Source: JARLGU01 sp036504535 (GTDB lineage: Bacteria; Armatimonadota; Armatimonadia; Armatimonadales; Capsulimonadaceae). From it: a stretch of DNA of 64,000 nucleotides. Made by a program: the position numbers and the translations under genes. The notes beneath the pieces are model-generated. The model ran no database searches, had not been told where the DNA came from, and saw only the letters and a list, made by a program, of their open reading frames with translations. The stretch lies in contig DASXUY010000037.1 of the NCBI GenBank assembly GCA_036504535.1, forward strand, positions 248,001 through 312,000, in the 5' to 3' direction. Positions 16,456 to 24,927 of the stretch are shown piece after piece; position 1 is the first letter of the stretch, and the number at the start of each line of letters is the position of its first letter.

Positions 16456-18021
16456 ATGTCCCGTCCCATTGCCCTTGCCGCAGCGCTGCTTGCTGCCACA
16501 TTGACTGCCGCTAACGCTGCCGAGACCGTCACGATCACTACGAAGAGCGACGCCAAAGCGGCCGCAATCAGCCCCCTTCTCACCGGGTCGCAGTTCAACT
16601 TCTTCGCGACGCCGATCAAACAGCGTATGACCAGCCCGACGCTGCTCGATACGTGGCGCTCCGCCAATATCAAGGTCTTGCGCTATCCCGGTGGCACTTG
16701 GGGCGACCACTATGTGTGGGACCACCCGGACCATAGCTATTTCGCAGTGCCGACTGCCAACGCCAGCTCCATAATTACCCCGGCTCAGTTCGTTACGGTT
16801 TGCCGTAGCGTCGGGGCCGAGCCGATCTTCCAGATCAACATGAACTGCAAGGGCGGCTCTAATGAGAACCGGGTCAACCCCACCAATCTCGATGACATCC
16901 GCGCTGGCGCCAAGTGGGCGGCAGAGTGGGTGCGCGATGCCAATATCAAGAACGGTTGGCGCGTCAAGTACTGGGAACTCGGCAACGAGGTATGGATATG
17001 GCTCCAGCCCGCCGAATACGCCAGGGCAGTCGCCGAGTACTCCGCCGCCATGCGGGCCGTAGACCCGAGCATCAAGATCATTGCCTGCGGGCTGTCGGGT
17101 AAGGTCGGCCCATTCGGCGTCACCTGGCTTAACTTCCCCGACGACCCGACCTGGAAGCCGCGTACTGCGAACGTCAACGAGCCCGCGCCGTGGACCAACG
17201 CCCTCCTCGCGCTTCCCGCTGGCACATTCGACTACCTCGCTCCGCACCCATACATCAGCTTCGGCAAGGAGGACGTCCCTCGCGACACCTACCTTGGCAC
17301 CATGAAGAAGGTCTGGGACGATGCACCTATGAAGGGTCAGGACGACCTCCTCAAAGCGGCGCACTCGAATGTTCGCCTCGCCGCTACCGAATGGGTCTGT
17401 AACTTCGGCAGCTCGGTCTCAGCACGCGGCGGCATCACACCGCACATGTACTTCTACACGCTCGGAAATGGCCTCAATGTCGCCCACTACCTCGCGCAGA
17501 TGGTGGCCGATGACCGAGTCGACATCGCCGTGATGCACAGCCTCGACGAGATCCAGACCCTGTATTACTGGCCCAAGAAAGAACTGGCACAGAAGCCGCT
17601 CGACCACGGCCCGATGCTCGCCCTTAGCCTCTGGGGGCAGCACCTCGGCACCAGGCACGTCCCCACAGCCGTCACCGGCGCCCCCACCGTCGCTATCGAC
17701 GGCAAGGCGTATCCCGCAGTGTCGATCACGGCGTCGGAGGATGCAGGCCACGTCTACCTGATGGCTATCAACCTCGACCCCGATAGCGCCCACAAGTTCA
17801 CGTGGCGTCACCAGGACTCTTCAGTGAACCCCGCCGCCGCGCTTTCCACAGTCACCGGCCCGGCTCTCGACTCCGACAACTGGGCATCGTGGGGTAAACC
17901 AGACGCGCTCCTGCAAATCGTCACTCACCCGCTCGCGATCACCAATGGCGACATCACATTCGACCTCCCCGCCCACAGCATGGCTGGCGTCACGCTTACC
18001 AAAAAGCCGACCGTCAAATAG
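16456..18021 (+). CDS. Secreted GH51-like glycoside hydrolase (probable alpha-L-arabinofuranosidase)
   Basis: A 521-residue protein with a signal peptide (about 1-21, cut after ANA). The catalytic barrel carries VLRYPGGTWGDHYVW and KYWELGNEVW with E178 as the probable acid/base; LAATEWVCNFG offers E312 as the nucleophile. The RYPGG...GNE pattern is typical of GH51-type retaining enzymes of clan GH-A. The C-terminal ~120 residues look like the beta-sandwich common in this family. It probably removes arabinose side chains outside the cytoplasm. It follows pseudopilin A by about 105 bases and may share its control. Confidence 0.85.
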   Translation: MSRPIALAAALLAATLTAANAAETVTITTKSDAKAAAISPLLTGSQFNFFATPIKQRMTSPTLLDTWRSANIKVLRYPGGTWGDHYVWDHPDHSYFAVPTANASSIITPAQFVTVCRSVGAEPIFQINMNCKGGSNENRVNPTNLDDIRAGAKWAAEWVRDANIKNGWRVKYWELGNEVWIWLQPAEYARAVAEYSAAMRAVDPSIKIIACGLSGKVGPFGVTWLNFPDDPTWKPRTANVNEPAPWTNALLALPAGTFDYLAPHPYISFGKEDVPRDTYLGTMKKVWDDAPMKGQDDLLKAAHSNVRLAATEWVCNFGSSVSARGGITPHMYFYTLGNGLNVAHYLAQMVADDRVDIAVMHSLDEIQTLYYWPKKELAQKPLDHGPMLALSLWGQHLGTRHVPTAVTGAPTVAIDGKAYPAVSITASEDAGHVYLMAINLDPDSAHKFTWRHQDSSVNPAAALSTVTGPALDSDNWASWGKPDALLQIVTHPLAITNGDITFDLPAHSMAGVTLTKKPTVK

Positions 18022-18027
18022 GTTCCG

Positions 18028-18057
18028 CCGGGCCGCGCGAAGGATCGTGCGGCCCGG
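18028..18057 (+). terminator. Hairpin after the GH51-like gene
   Basis: CCGGGCCGC...GCGGCCCGG is a strong GC stem with a ~12-base loop just after the stop codon. There is no T run, so it may stabilise the RNA or help Rho-dependent ending. A second hairpin (ACCGGGG-G-TTTAG-CCCCGGT) lies near 18140-18160. Confidence 0.45.
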
Positions 18058-18277
18058 TGTCCCGTACCCACATCCCATGTTTGATGCAACCTTCGGCTTA
18101 AGAGCCCCTCCGTAGCCCGCTTGCGGGTGCTCTGCGTCAGACCGGGGGTTTAGCCCCGGTAGCTGGCGCCGTCCGCGTAGGACGCCTGCGCGGCGAGCGC
18201 TCTTCATTTCCATCTAGCGCCTCCCTACCGAAACATAACCTTTTTCGCCCATACTGCATCTATAAGCGGAGGGCACG

Positions 18278-19096
18278 ATGAAGAAAACAGCACTGGTGAC
18301 AGGGGCATCGAGCGGGATCGGCGAAACGACGGCGGTGGCGCTCAACGACGCAGGGTACGTCGTCTACGCCGGAGCGCGGCGGGTCGAACGCATGGACCAC
18401 TTGCGCGAGGCGGGCATACGTCCCGTGGCGCTTGATGTGACCGATGAAGCGTCCATTCAGCGGGCCATCGGCCGTATCCGCGAGGAGAGCGAGCCGGTGA
18501 GCGTGCTGGTCAACAACGCGGGCTATGGCTCCTACGGGGCGGTGGAGGATGTGCCGCTTGACGAGGCGCGCCGCCAGCTGGACGTGAACCTGTTCGGCCT
18601 CGCACGCGTCACTCAGCTGATCCTGCCCGATATGCGCAAGCAGCACTCCGGGACCATAATCAACATATCGTCCATCGGCGGACGGTTCGGTGAGCCGCTG
18701 GGAGCGTGGTACCACGCGTCCAAGTACGCTGTCGAAGGTTTCAGCGATTCGCTCGCCCTGGAAGTGGCTCCGTTCGGGATCAAGGTGGTCGTCGTCCAGC
18801 CCGGCGCGATCAAGACCGAGTGGGGCGGTATCGCAAACGACAGCGTCGCCAAAGTTTCCGGCGACGGCCCCTATGCTGACCTCGTCCGCAAGCGACTCGC
18901 CAAGATGGAGAGCATGGCAGGCAGCAATTTCGGCGACGAACCTGCGGTCGTCGCGGCGGGCATCGTCAAAATCCTCGCCAAACGAAACCCGGCGATGCGC
19001 TACCCCATCGGCGGCGGCGCGCCCCTATTCATGTTCCTCCGCAGCGTACTGTCTGATCGACTGTTCTACAAGCTGCTGCTGAAGATCGTCAACTGA
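18278..19096 (+). CDS. Short-chain dehydrogenase/reductase
   Basis: A 272-residue classical SDR: TGASSGIG nucleotide-binding loop (about 8-15), LDVTD, VNNAGYG, NISSIGG with the catalytic Ser, and YHASK with the catalytic Tyr/Lys pair. The extended loop after PGAIKTEWGG and the C-terminal hydrophobic stretch (LFMFLRSVLSDRLFYKLLLKIV) suggest a hydrophobic substrate or loose membrane contact, as in retinol/steroid-like SDRs. Substrate unknown. It appears to be transcribed alone. Confidence 0.92.
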   Translation: MKKTALVTGASSGIGETTAVALNDAGYVVYAGARRVERMDHLREAGIRPVALDVTDEASIQRAIGRIREESEPVSVLVNNAGYGSYGAVEDVPLDEARRQLDVNLFGLARVTQLILPDMRKQHSGTIINISSIGGRFGEPLGAWYHASKYAVEGFSDSLALEVAPFGIKVVVVQPGAIKTEWGGIANDSVAKVSGDGPYADLVRKRLAKMESMAGSNFGDEPAVVAAGIVKILAKRNPAMRYPIGGGAPLFMFLRSVLSDRLFYKLLLKIVN

Positions 19097-19228
19097 TTGG
19101 CGAGGCGGCGTGAAGAGCGCTCGCCGCTTGGGCAGCCTATCCGGCTGGGACCAACGTTCCGTTGGATCGTTGTAAGGGACGGCATTCAGCGTTATGCGTT
19201 AAGCACAACGCTGGTGAAGAGGGCGAAG

Positions 19229-19288
19229 GGATGTACCGAGCGGAAGCGAGACCCAAAAACGGCCACGGCGCCCCGAGAGCCGTCCTAA
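19229..19288 (-). repeat. Terminator-like repeat, arm copy
   Basis: Similar to the right arm of the 13895-14013 element (CGAGCGGAAGCGAG...AAAAACGGCC...GTCCTAA). It lies between the convergent SDR and sialidase genes; on the minus strand it gives a GGC-rich hairpin then five T, suited to ending the sialidase transcript. Confidence 0.6.
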
Positions 19289-19313
19289 CCCTTCCAAGAG
19301 CCAAGCCCCAGCC

Positions 19314-20255
19314 CTAAGCCACCGCAATCTCGACATGCTTAATCTTCGTTCGCTGCCAGGTGTACGTGACGTGCACGCGCCCATCCGATGCCTGGATAAT
19401 CGCGGGGTATGAGTATTCGCCGGGCGCCGATTCGAGCGTGAGCACGTCGCGCCATGCGACGCCGTCGCTGGATTCGGCGAGCACGAGCGGAGTACGGAGA
19501 GTGGCGCTGTGGTTGTAGACGAGCAGGAAGCGGCCATCGGCCAGGCGGACAGCGTCGGTGCCCGAGTTCGGGTTGGGTATGTCGAGCAGGGACGCGTCGC
19601 CCCACGACCGCCCCAGGTCGTGCGACCACAGGGTGAACATGCGCCCGGAGCGCGTCCGCCCCAGCGCCTGCACCCGGTCGCCGCCGTGGAGCAGCAGGCT
19701 GGGTTGGATGGCGTGCATTTGCGACGTGTCCGTGAGCGGCGGAGTTCGCGACCACCCCGCCCCGGCGCTATCGGTCTCCTCCATGTGGACGCTCCATCCG
19801 TAGATCTCATCCGACGATGGACACAGCACCTGCCCATCCGGCAACAGAATCGGCTTGTTCTTGATCGGCCCCGAGATCCCGTCCGGTAACCGTTCCGCAT
19901 TCGACCATGTGCGCCCGCCGTCGACGGACCGCTTCAGCATCCCCCACCAGTACGCGCAGTCCGGCCCGACCTTGTAGAATAGCCACAGCACGCCCGCCTC
20001 CGGCGAAAACAGCACCGGATTCCAGCAAGGGTAGTGTTCATCATCCGCCACCAACTGGGCTCCCGACCAGCTTCCGCCAACGCGTCGAGCCGCCCAGATC
20101 CCCACATCCTGATGCCCCTCAACCGTCCCCCCAAACCAAGCCGCCACCAGCTCCCCGCCCTCGGTCTCGGTGATGGTGGACGCATGGCACGCCGCTGTCG
20201 GCAGCGGATCGGCGATGAACGATTGGCTGGTGATGAGAAACGGAGGTAGCGGCAT
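19314..20255 (-). CDS. Sialidase-like BNR-repeat protein
   Basis: A 313-residue six-bladed propeller candidate. I start it at the ATG at 20255 because an AAAGGA site lies ~8 bases upstream; the frame is open further to 20327. Asp-box motifs are visible (SVDGGRTWS, SHDLGRSWG, ESSDGVAW) and STITETEGGELVAAWFGGTVEG is typical of the exo-alpha-sialidase family found in plant and soil bacteria. No signal peptide is clear. Relatives are often annotated as neuraminidase, but many members of this branch probably act on other acidic sugars, so the substrate is open. Confidence 0.82.
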   Translation of the reverse strand: MPLPPFLITSQSFIADPLPTAACHASTITETEGGELVAAWFGGTVEGHQDVGIWAARRVGGSWSGAQLVADDEHYPCWNPVLFSPEAGVLWLFYKVGPDCAYWWGMLKRSVDGGRTWSNAERLPDGISGPIKNKPILLPDGQVLCPSSDEIYGWSVHMEETDSAGAGWSRTPPLTDTSQMHAIQPSLLLHGGDRVQALGRTRSGRMFTLWSHDLGRSWGDASLLDIPNPNSGTDAVRLADGRFLLVYNHSATLRTPLVLAESSDGVAWRDVLTLESAPGEYSYPAIIQASDGRVHVTYTWQRTKIKHVEIAVA

Positions 20256-20445
20256 GGTGGGGTCCTTTGGGCCGGGACGCCGTGGTATTGGCTGCGGACA
20301 CGCGAGAGCAAGCTGCGTGGAAGTCATCTACTACTCTGAACACAACGTGTTCGCTATATGCAGGAGCACCGATGAGCCCCCAAAAGCTACTCCACGGTGC
20401 TACATTCAGTCGTTGCGGAAAGCCTCGTGCATATGAGGTGAGCGC

Positions 20446-20772
20446 TCACTCGTCGATACGGAATGTTTCTATCGGCTCGTCTTCGAAGACCGCTTCTATA
20501 TGCCTACTCCCGTGGATAACACGCAAAATGTTCACGTGCTTCTCAGAAACACTGTAGAAAATCACGTAGGGAGGCATTGGATGGCATCGTAGGTCAGCTC
20601 TGATGTCGCTCCGATTGCGCCCCGTCAATGGCATCGAAAGAAGCATGGGATATGCGGCAATCAGCCTTTCAATTACGCGGTCTGCCGCTGGCATATTATC
20701 TTCCGAAATGGCGCACCAGATCTCCAGCAAGTCGACTTTAGCCTGATCTGAAACTCGCAAAGTGCGGCTCAC
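20446..20772 (-). CDS. ParE/RelE-family toxin
   Basis: A 108-residue protein with the ParE/RelE fold pattern: LRVSDQAKVDLLEIWCAISEDN at the N-terminus, a central ADRVIERLIAAYPMLLSMPLTGRNR and the C-terminal YSVSEKHVNILRVIHGSRHIEAVF. Its start overlaps the end of the upstream antitoxin gene by four bases (ATGA), the usual antitoxin-first order. ParE-type members poison gyrase and RelE-type members cut mRNA; which applies is not determined. The VIHGSRHI end favours ParE. Confidence 0.9.
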   Translation of the reverse strand: MSRTLRVSDQAKVDLLEIWCAISEDNMPAADRVIERLIAAYPMLLSMPLTGRNRSDIRADLRCHPMPPYVIFYSVSEKHVNILRVIHGSRHIEAVFEDEPIETFRIDE

Positions 20773-21062
20773 AAAAGGCCACCCCTCTGCTCGCCTAGTC
20801 GCTGTCGACCCTTACGTTTGATTTCTTCGGCCAGCTCGCCCACCGTCTCCGCGGTATATTCGGTGTAATTCCCGCTCCCGATTTGCGCGGCTCCGAGCTC
20901 AACATCCTGCCGCAACTGCGCCATCCTCGCTTGACGTACTTGATCCTGCTCACGCAGCAGTCGCAGCCCCTCGCGAATTACTTCGCTCGCGGAATGATAC
21001 ATTCCAGTCTGAACCTTCTGGGACACGTAAGCGTCCAGTTCCGGTGTCAAAGATACATTCAT
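20769..21062 (-). CDS. ParD/CopG-family antitoxin (ribbon-helix-helix)
   Basis: A 97-residue protein starting at the ATG at 21062. The N-terminal MNVSLTPELDAYVSQKV...YHSASEVIREGLRLLRE is a ribbon-helix-helix DNA-binding domain of ParD type; the C-terminal part should wrap the toxin. The AT-rich 21063-21130 region just upstream is the likely autoregulated promoter. The frame is open to 21179, but this would add a leader without homology. Confidence 0.88.
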   Translation of the reverse strand: MNVSLTPELDAYVSQKVQTGMYHSASEVIREGLRLLREQDQVRQARMAQLRQDVELGAAQIGSGNYTEYTAETVGELAEEIKRKGRQRLGEQRGGLL

Positions 21063-21423
21063 CAATTCATACCTCTGCGGATGAATATACCACAAGGAAT
21101 AACAGTTTTTGTTATCTCTTGTTATCGATTCGGGTTCAGGCGCCCAAAGGCACGGCAATAAAGTGCATATCGGTGCCACCTACTTCGAGAAAGTCCCCTG
21201 GCCCTAGTTACTCCGCAGCTGCCGTGCCACCACTCTTAGCCCAGCGGGCGATCCGCCCTTCCCAGGCACCGCTTCAGCGGATGCATCGCGGCATCCGACG
21301 AAGCGCCACGATCGTGATAATCGACATCTGGCTGCTTGCGCGATGGCCGGTCAGCTTCTGGACCGCAAATAAGTGGTGCTGCCGTCGCCGGTCAGCCCCA
21401 ATTCCACTCTTCGTCCCAGCGAC
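21063..21423. other. Gap without a recognisable gene; possible gene scrap
   Basis: The right part (21063-21130) is AT-rich and should hold the toxin/antitoxin promoter. Near 21140-21210 the minus strand encodes a short tail (GDFLEVGGTDMHFIAVPLGA then stop) that reads like a protein C-terminus, with a stop codon a few codons upstream. It may be the remnant of a lost gene. Nothing else is seen. Confidence 0.3.
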
Positions 21424-22149
21424 CTATTCACGCGCCGCGTAGTACCCGACGCTAATTCCTGGGTAGGGCTTGCGTCTGACAACCTCATACGGACTCGATT
21501 CCCTGTGAATAAGCGATGGATCGACGGCGACAAAGATGCCGCTCTCCGGCTTTATGAGCACCCCCATCGGTTTGCCTTTGGGATCGAGCGTTAACCAGTA
21601 GGAGCATTCTTTCCGAAAGCAACGCCTCACATCATAAGGCACTTTGGACTGCGCAATCGGGACTGCGGGAGTCTCGTATTTCTGCGTTGCCGGTATCCGT
21701 GAAGCGCGAGGGGTATCGTGAACCATCTTTGTAACCCAATGCATGAGGGTGGGTTCAAGATGTCGGTAGTGGATCTGATGGACGATGCCTTGCAACTGGA
21801 TGTCTACTGGAAATCCGAAAGCATCGTTCACTCTATCTCGTCCAAACGACGTCAGGATTGCTCCAAGTGCTATTGCCGCTAAGGCTATCGGCACCTTTGC
21901 TGAGTCTCGCGGACGAAGGACTTTCGAGAGGACGGGAAATATGAGGCATGGCTCCACGAAGAAGAAGTAGACGAAGTCGACCGACTCCACCCAATCGGTA
22001 TCATATCCCCAGCCGGAGCAGTAAGCGGCTACTGCGGTAATGAGCGGCCCCGCGAGAGCTATACCGACGATCACGACAATGTGGCTGACGACCCAAAGCG
22101 CCTTTTTCCACGGTGCTACATTGGGTTGTTGCGAATTCGTCTCGGACAT
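21424..22149 (-). CDS. Hypothetical membrane protein
   Basis: A 241-residue protein started at the ATG at 22149 (GGGG site upstream; further starts at 22161 and 22206 are possible). Three membrane segments are predicted: about 17-42 (ALWVVSHIVVIVGIALAGPLITAV), 55-75 (VDFVYFFFVEPCLIFPVL) and 85-105 (VPIALAAIALGAILTSF). A ~130-residue soluble tail follows, with two Cys (RRCFRKECSYWL). I do not recognise the family. Confidence 0.6.
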   Translation of the reverse strand: MSETNSQQPNVAPWKKALWVVSHIVVIVGIALAGPLITAVAAYCSGWGYDTDWVESVDFVYFFFVEPCLIFPVLSKVLRPRDSAKVPIALAAIALGAILTSFGRDRVNDAFGFPVDIQLQGIVHQIHYRHLEPTLMHWVTKMVHDTPRASRIPATQKYETPAVPIAQSKVPYDVRRCFRKECSYWLTLDPKGKPMGVLIKPESGIFVAVDPSLIHRESSPYEVVRRKPYPGISVGYYAARE

Positions 22150-22291
22150 ATGCTGCCCCATCAATCGCGCGCCATGGATGAGTGGCGCATCCACGCACCC
22201 ATTCACTCCAGCGCCAATACCAACCCGTACCTAATGCGCGGCCCGAACCATCCACCGCCCTGGACACTGAATCCACACCTGCTGCCACCCT

Positions 22292-22333
22292 GACCCAAAA
22301 ATCGCCGCGCGGCCCTGGAGCGCCTCCTAAACA
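22292..22333. repeat. Degenerate arm of the terminator-like repeat
   Basis: CCCAAAAATCGCCGCGCGG...GCGCCTCCTAAA matches the AAAAAATGCCCGC.CGG...GCATCCTAA arm with several changes. It is upstream of the membrane protein gene, so a terminator role here is doubtful. Confidence 0.45.
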
Positions 22334-22768
22334 CCGAAATGCCCGCCACGGATGGCGAGCAAGCGCGCAATAAGCTATGCGGCACGTCGCCCCTCACTGC
22401 CGCCTGTGTGACCGATTCGGTCCAATGGGCTTCGAAACGGCTAGCCATTCGTCAAATGAGTACGGTTATATGATGACACACGACACAAAAATCGTTATCC
22501 CAACCTCGCCCGTCAGTAAACAAAAGTCAACATATTTATCGAACAAATGCTTCTAATAAAGCAAATACTATGGTATAATATAACTAGAACAGTAAGACCA
22601 AGCCTTGACAACCAAATAGCGCCGACAACAGCTGCGAAACCACGATGAACTGACAGGTGAATGAATATAATATTTCGCATTCAGCCTGAATATTCACGCG
22701 TCGCAGAACACGCAAAGAGCCGCAGCCGCTCGTAGCTTTTCACGCTCGAAACGAAGCGAGCCTTACAA

Positions 22769-22815
22769 TTTTGCATGCAAAAAAGCAAATCGCAGTGCAG
22801 ATTTTGCACGCAAAA
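22769..22815. promoter_or_regulatory. Two TTTTGCAYGCAAAA palindromes 33 bp apart
   Basis: TTTTGCATGCAAAA at 22769-22782 and TTTTGCACGCAAAA at 22802-22815. Start-to-start spacing is 33 bases, close to three helical turns, so a dimeric regulator could bind both on one face. The gene they would control is not obvious. Confidence 0.4.
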
Positions 22816-22837
22816 CGCCAATAAAAAAACCCTTCCA

Positions 22838-22884
22838 ACTCCCCCTCTCCTTTCCAAGGAGAGGGGGCCGGGGGGTGAGGTAGT
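22838..22884. repeat. 47-bp palindromic intergenic repeat, copy 2
   Basis: Identical to 16382-16428. It lies about 45 bases beyond the dihydrolipoyl dehydrogenase stop codon. Confidence 0.85.
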
Positions 22885-22929
22885 CTTCTGGCGAGGTGAG
22901 GTAATGTATTACAACCCAAGCGCGGGGTC

Positions 22930-24405
22930 CTACTTATGCACGCTCTCGCCCTTCACATCCTGCGCCGCTTCCATCACGGCCTCGCCGAGGGATGGGTGGG
23001 CGTGGATTGTGTGCATCAGCTCTTCGATGGTCGATTCGAGCTTCATTGAGACGCACACCTCGTGGATGAGGTCGCTGGCGTGGGGGCCGACGATGCTGGC
23101 GCCGAGGATCTCGCCGTACTTCTTCTCGGAGACGATCTTGACCAGTCCCACATTCTCGTTGATCGCCATGGCTTTGCCGAGGCTCTTGAACGAGAACTTG
23201 CCGATCTGCACATCGTAGCCCTTGTCTTTGGCTTCCTGCTCGGTGAGGCCGACCGTCGCGACTTCCGGTTCGGTGTAGACAGCGGCGGGGATGGCGCGGT
23301 AGTCCATCTTGGTGGCGTGTCCGAGCGCGTTGTCGGCGGCCACTTCGCCCTCACGGGTGGCGACATGAGCCAGCGCGAGCTTGCCGCCGGTGACGTCACC
23401 GATGGCGTAGATGTTCGGGACGCTGGTGCGCATGTACTCGTCCACCGGGACTCGCCTGCGCTCAAGCTCGATGCCGACGTTCTCCAGACCAAGGCCTTCG
23501 ACAAACGGGCGGCGGCCGATGGCGACGAGAAGCTTATCGAATTCGAGTTCGCTGGTACCGTTCTTCTCAGATTCGAGCGTCAGCTTGCGACCCTTGACGT
23601 CCACGGATGCGGCTTTGGTCGAGGTCAGGATTGTGATGCCCTGCTTCTCAAGGATCTTGCGCAGTTCGACGGAGATCTCGGGATCGACAGCGGGGACAAT
23701 GTTCGGCATTAGCTCGACCAGGGTCACTTTGCTGCCGAGGCCGTTGTAGACGTACGCGAACTCGGTGCCGACAGCGCCAGCGCCGAGAATGACGAGGCGG
23801 GCCGGGACATCCTTGGCCGAGACGGCTTCATTCGATGTCCAGACTGCGGTGTCGCCGAGGTTGCCTGCAGCCTTGCGTCGCTTCGACTCAAAGTTGGGGA
23901 AGAAGACATCGCTGTCCACGCCACCGTCGCCGAGACCGGGGATGGGGATGAACGCCGGAACGCTGCCGGTTGCGATGATGATGTTGGCGGTGGTGACCTT
24001 CTCGACCTTGCCGTCGTCGCCGGTCACTTCGACCGTATTCTTGTCTAGAATGGTGCCTTTGCCCTTGATGGCGCGGCACTTGCTCTTCTTGAGCAGGAAG
24101 TCGATACCGCCGACGAGGGTGGTGACGACCTTGTCCTTGCGTGCCATGATGGCGCCGAAGTCGAATCCGACATTTTCGGCCTTGACTCCGAATGCGGCAG
24201 CGTGCCGCGCTGTATCGAGCGCTGAAACCGATCCGATCAGGGTTTTGGTGGGGATACAGCCCCAGTTGAGACACGTGCCGCCCATGTTGTCGGCGTCGAT
24301 AATGACGACTCGCGCGCCATGCTTGGCGGCGTGAATTGCTGCGGGATAACCGCCGGGGCCGCCACCGATGACGACGATATCGGCATCGTATTGTTGATTA
24401 GCCAT
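22930..24405 (-). CDS. lpdA: Dihydrolipoyl dehydrogenase
   Basis: A 491-residue flavoprotein disulfide reductase. The start is the ATG at 24405, preceded by GAGGAG at ideal distance. Features: FAD-binding VIGGGPGGYPAAIHA; redox-active disulfide GGTCLNWGCIPTK; NAD-binding VILGAGAVGTEFAYV; FAD motif IYAIGDVTGG; and the C-terminal HAHPSLGEAVMEA with the His-Glu pair. It reoxidises lipoamide in 2-oxoacid dehydrogenase or glycine-cleavage complexes. No E1/E2 genes are beside it, so it may serve several complexes. An insertion after the second strand of the NAD domain region (FPNFESKRRKAAGN) makes it slightly longer than usual. Confidence 0.95.
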   Translation of the reverse strand: MANQQYDADIVVIGGGPGGYPAAIHAAKHGARVVIIDADNMGGTCLNWGCIPTKTLIGSVSALDTARHAAAFGVKAENVGFDFGAIMARKDKVVTTLVGGIDFLLKKSKCRAIKGKGTILDKNTVEVTGDDGKVEKVTTANIIIATGSVPAFIPIPGLGDGGVDSDVFFPNFESKRRKAAGNLGDTAVWTSNEAVSAKDVPARLVILGAGAVGTEFAYVYNGLGSKVTLVELMPNIVPAVDPEISVELRKILEKQGITILTSTKAASVDVKGRKLTLESEKNGTSELEFDKLLVAIGRRPFVEGLGLENVGIELERRRVPVDEYMRTSVPNIYAIGDVTGGKLALAHVATREGEVAADNALGHATKMDYRAIPAAVYTEPEVATVGLTEQEAKDKGYDVQIGKFSFKSLGKAMAINENVGLVKIVSEKKYGEILGASIVGPHASDLIHEVCVSMKLESTIEELMHTIHAHPSLGEAVMEAAQDVKGESVHK

Positions 24406-24521
24406 TGCTGCTCCTCTGTGGGCGTCGCTCTTAGAGCCCAATTTCCGCCGCGCACGGCGCTGATGCGGCGATTGACCGTCAGGTGTCGGTACCTGCGTCG
24501 AAACCGCAATACTGAATGTGT

Positions 24522-24561
24522 TTTAGGATGCCCTCTGAGGCCGGGCGGGCCATTTTTATAT
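24522..24561 (+). repeat. Terminator-like repeat, single arm
   Basis: TTTTAGGATGCCCTCTGAGG followed by CCGGGCGGGCCATTTTTATA; the left arm of the 13895-14013 element with a few changes. It is oriented so that plus-strand transcripts would end here, yet no plus-strand gene lies just upstream. Confidence 0.6.
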
Positions 24562-24688
24562 CTTCGCTTCGCTCAGGGTTATAACAATGCGCAGGGCCTT
24601 TTCGTATCCGCGCGGGGATAAAAACGATGCGCTTCGCCGCGTGTCGACGCACGAATGCCACCCGCCGCAGCCCTCGCAGCGCGATAGG

Positions 24689-24706
24689 GGTCCAGCGACA
24701 CGCTGG
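24689..24706 (-). terminator. Hairpin directly after tRNA-Leu
   Basis: CCAGCG-ACA-CGCTGG directly follows the tRNA 3' CCA on the minus strand. The same core is found at 26519-26560 and 44700-44741. It may end or help process the tRNA transcript. Confidence 0.4.
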
Positions 24707-24790
24707 TGGTGCCCAGGGCGGGGGTCGAACCCGCATGAGTTGCCTCGAGGGATTTTAAGTCCCTTGTGTCTGCCATTCCACCACCTGGGC
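24707..24790 (-). tRNA. tRNA-Leu (UAA anticodon)
   Basis: On the minus strand GCCCAGG pairs with CCTGGGC, with discriminator A and an encoded CCA (24707-24709). The anticodon stem AGGGA/TCCCT holds the loop CTTAAAA, giving anticodon TAA. A long class II variable arm and the T-loop GGTTCGACCCC follow. The length of 84 bases fits Leu. Confidence 0.96.
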
Positions 24791-24880
24791 GTGATCGGAA
24801 TCAGTATAGCACAAGTGAAACCGTGGGGAAGCGAGTGTGGCGCCGAAAGGGGCACTAAGGTTGTGGAGGCAGCCACAGAA

Positions 24881-24918
24881 ACGCCCCCGACAGGCTGGGT
24901 GAAGTCTGGAGGGGGCGT
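24881..24918 (-). terminator. Terminator after small secreted protein copy 1
   Basis: ACGCCCCC (24881-24888) pairs with GGGGGCGT (24911-24918); on the minus strand the stem is followed by TTTCT. It lies 10 bases past the stop codon at 24928. Confidence 0.65.
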
Positions 24919-24927
24919 CGTTATAGA

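Larger units (their letters stand above)
22150..22929. other. 780-base gene-free region with repeats and palindromes
   Basis: Holds an arm of the terminator-like repeat (22292-22333), an AT-rich stretch with TATAAT-like words (22440-22640, for example 22574-22579), two TTTTGCAYGCAAAA palindromes (22769-22782, 22802-22815) and a 47-bp repeat (22838-22884). No frame with coding character was found. Confidence 0.6.
24406..24706. other. Gene-free gap with repeats
   Basis: Contains the lpdA leader, an arm of the terminator-like repeat (24522-24561) and a GGTCCAGCG-ACA-CGCTGG hairpin (24689-24706) abutting the tRNA 3' end. No coding frame is supported. Confidence 0.55.

Noticed and set aside
20389..20417. 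Short similarity to 22105-22132 (TCCACGGTGCTACATT)
   Set aside because: Only about 16-20 bases, one copy being coding; too short to call a repeat without a genome-wide search.
22440..22640. Possible promoter with TATAAT words in the AT-rich gap
   Set aside because: No fitting -35 and no gene downstream on either strand within reach.
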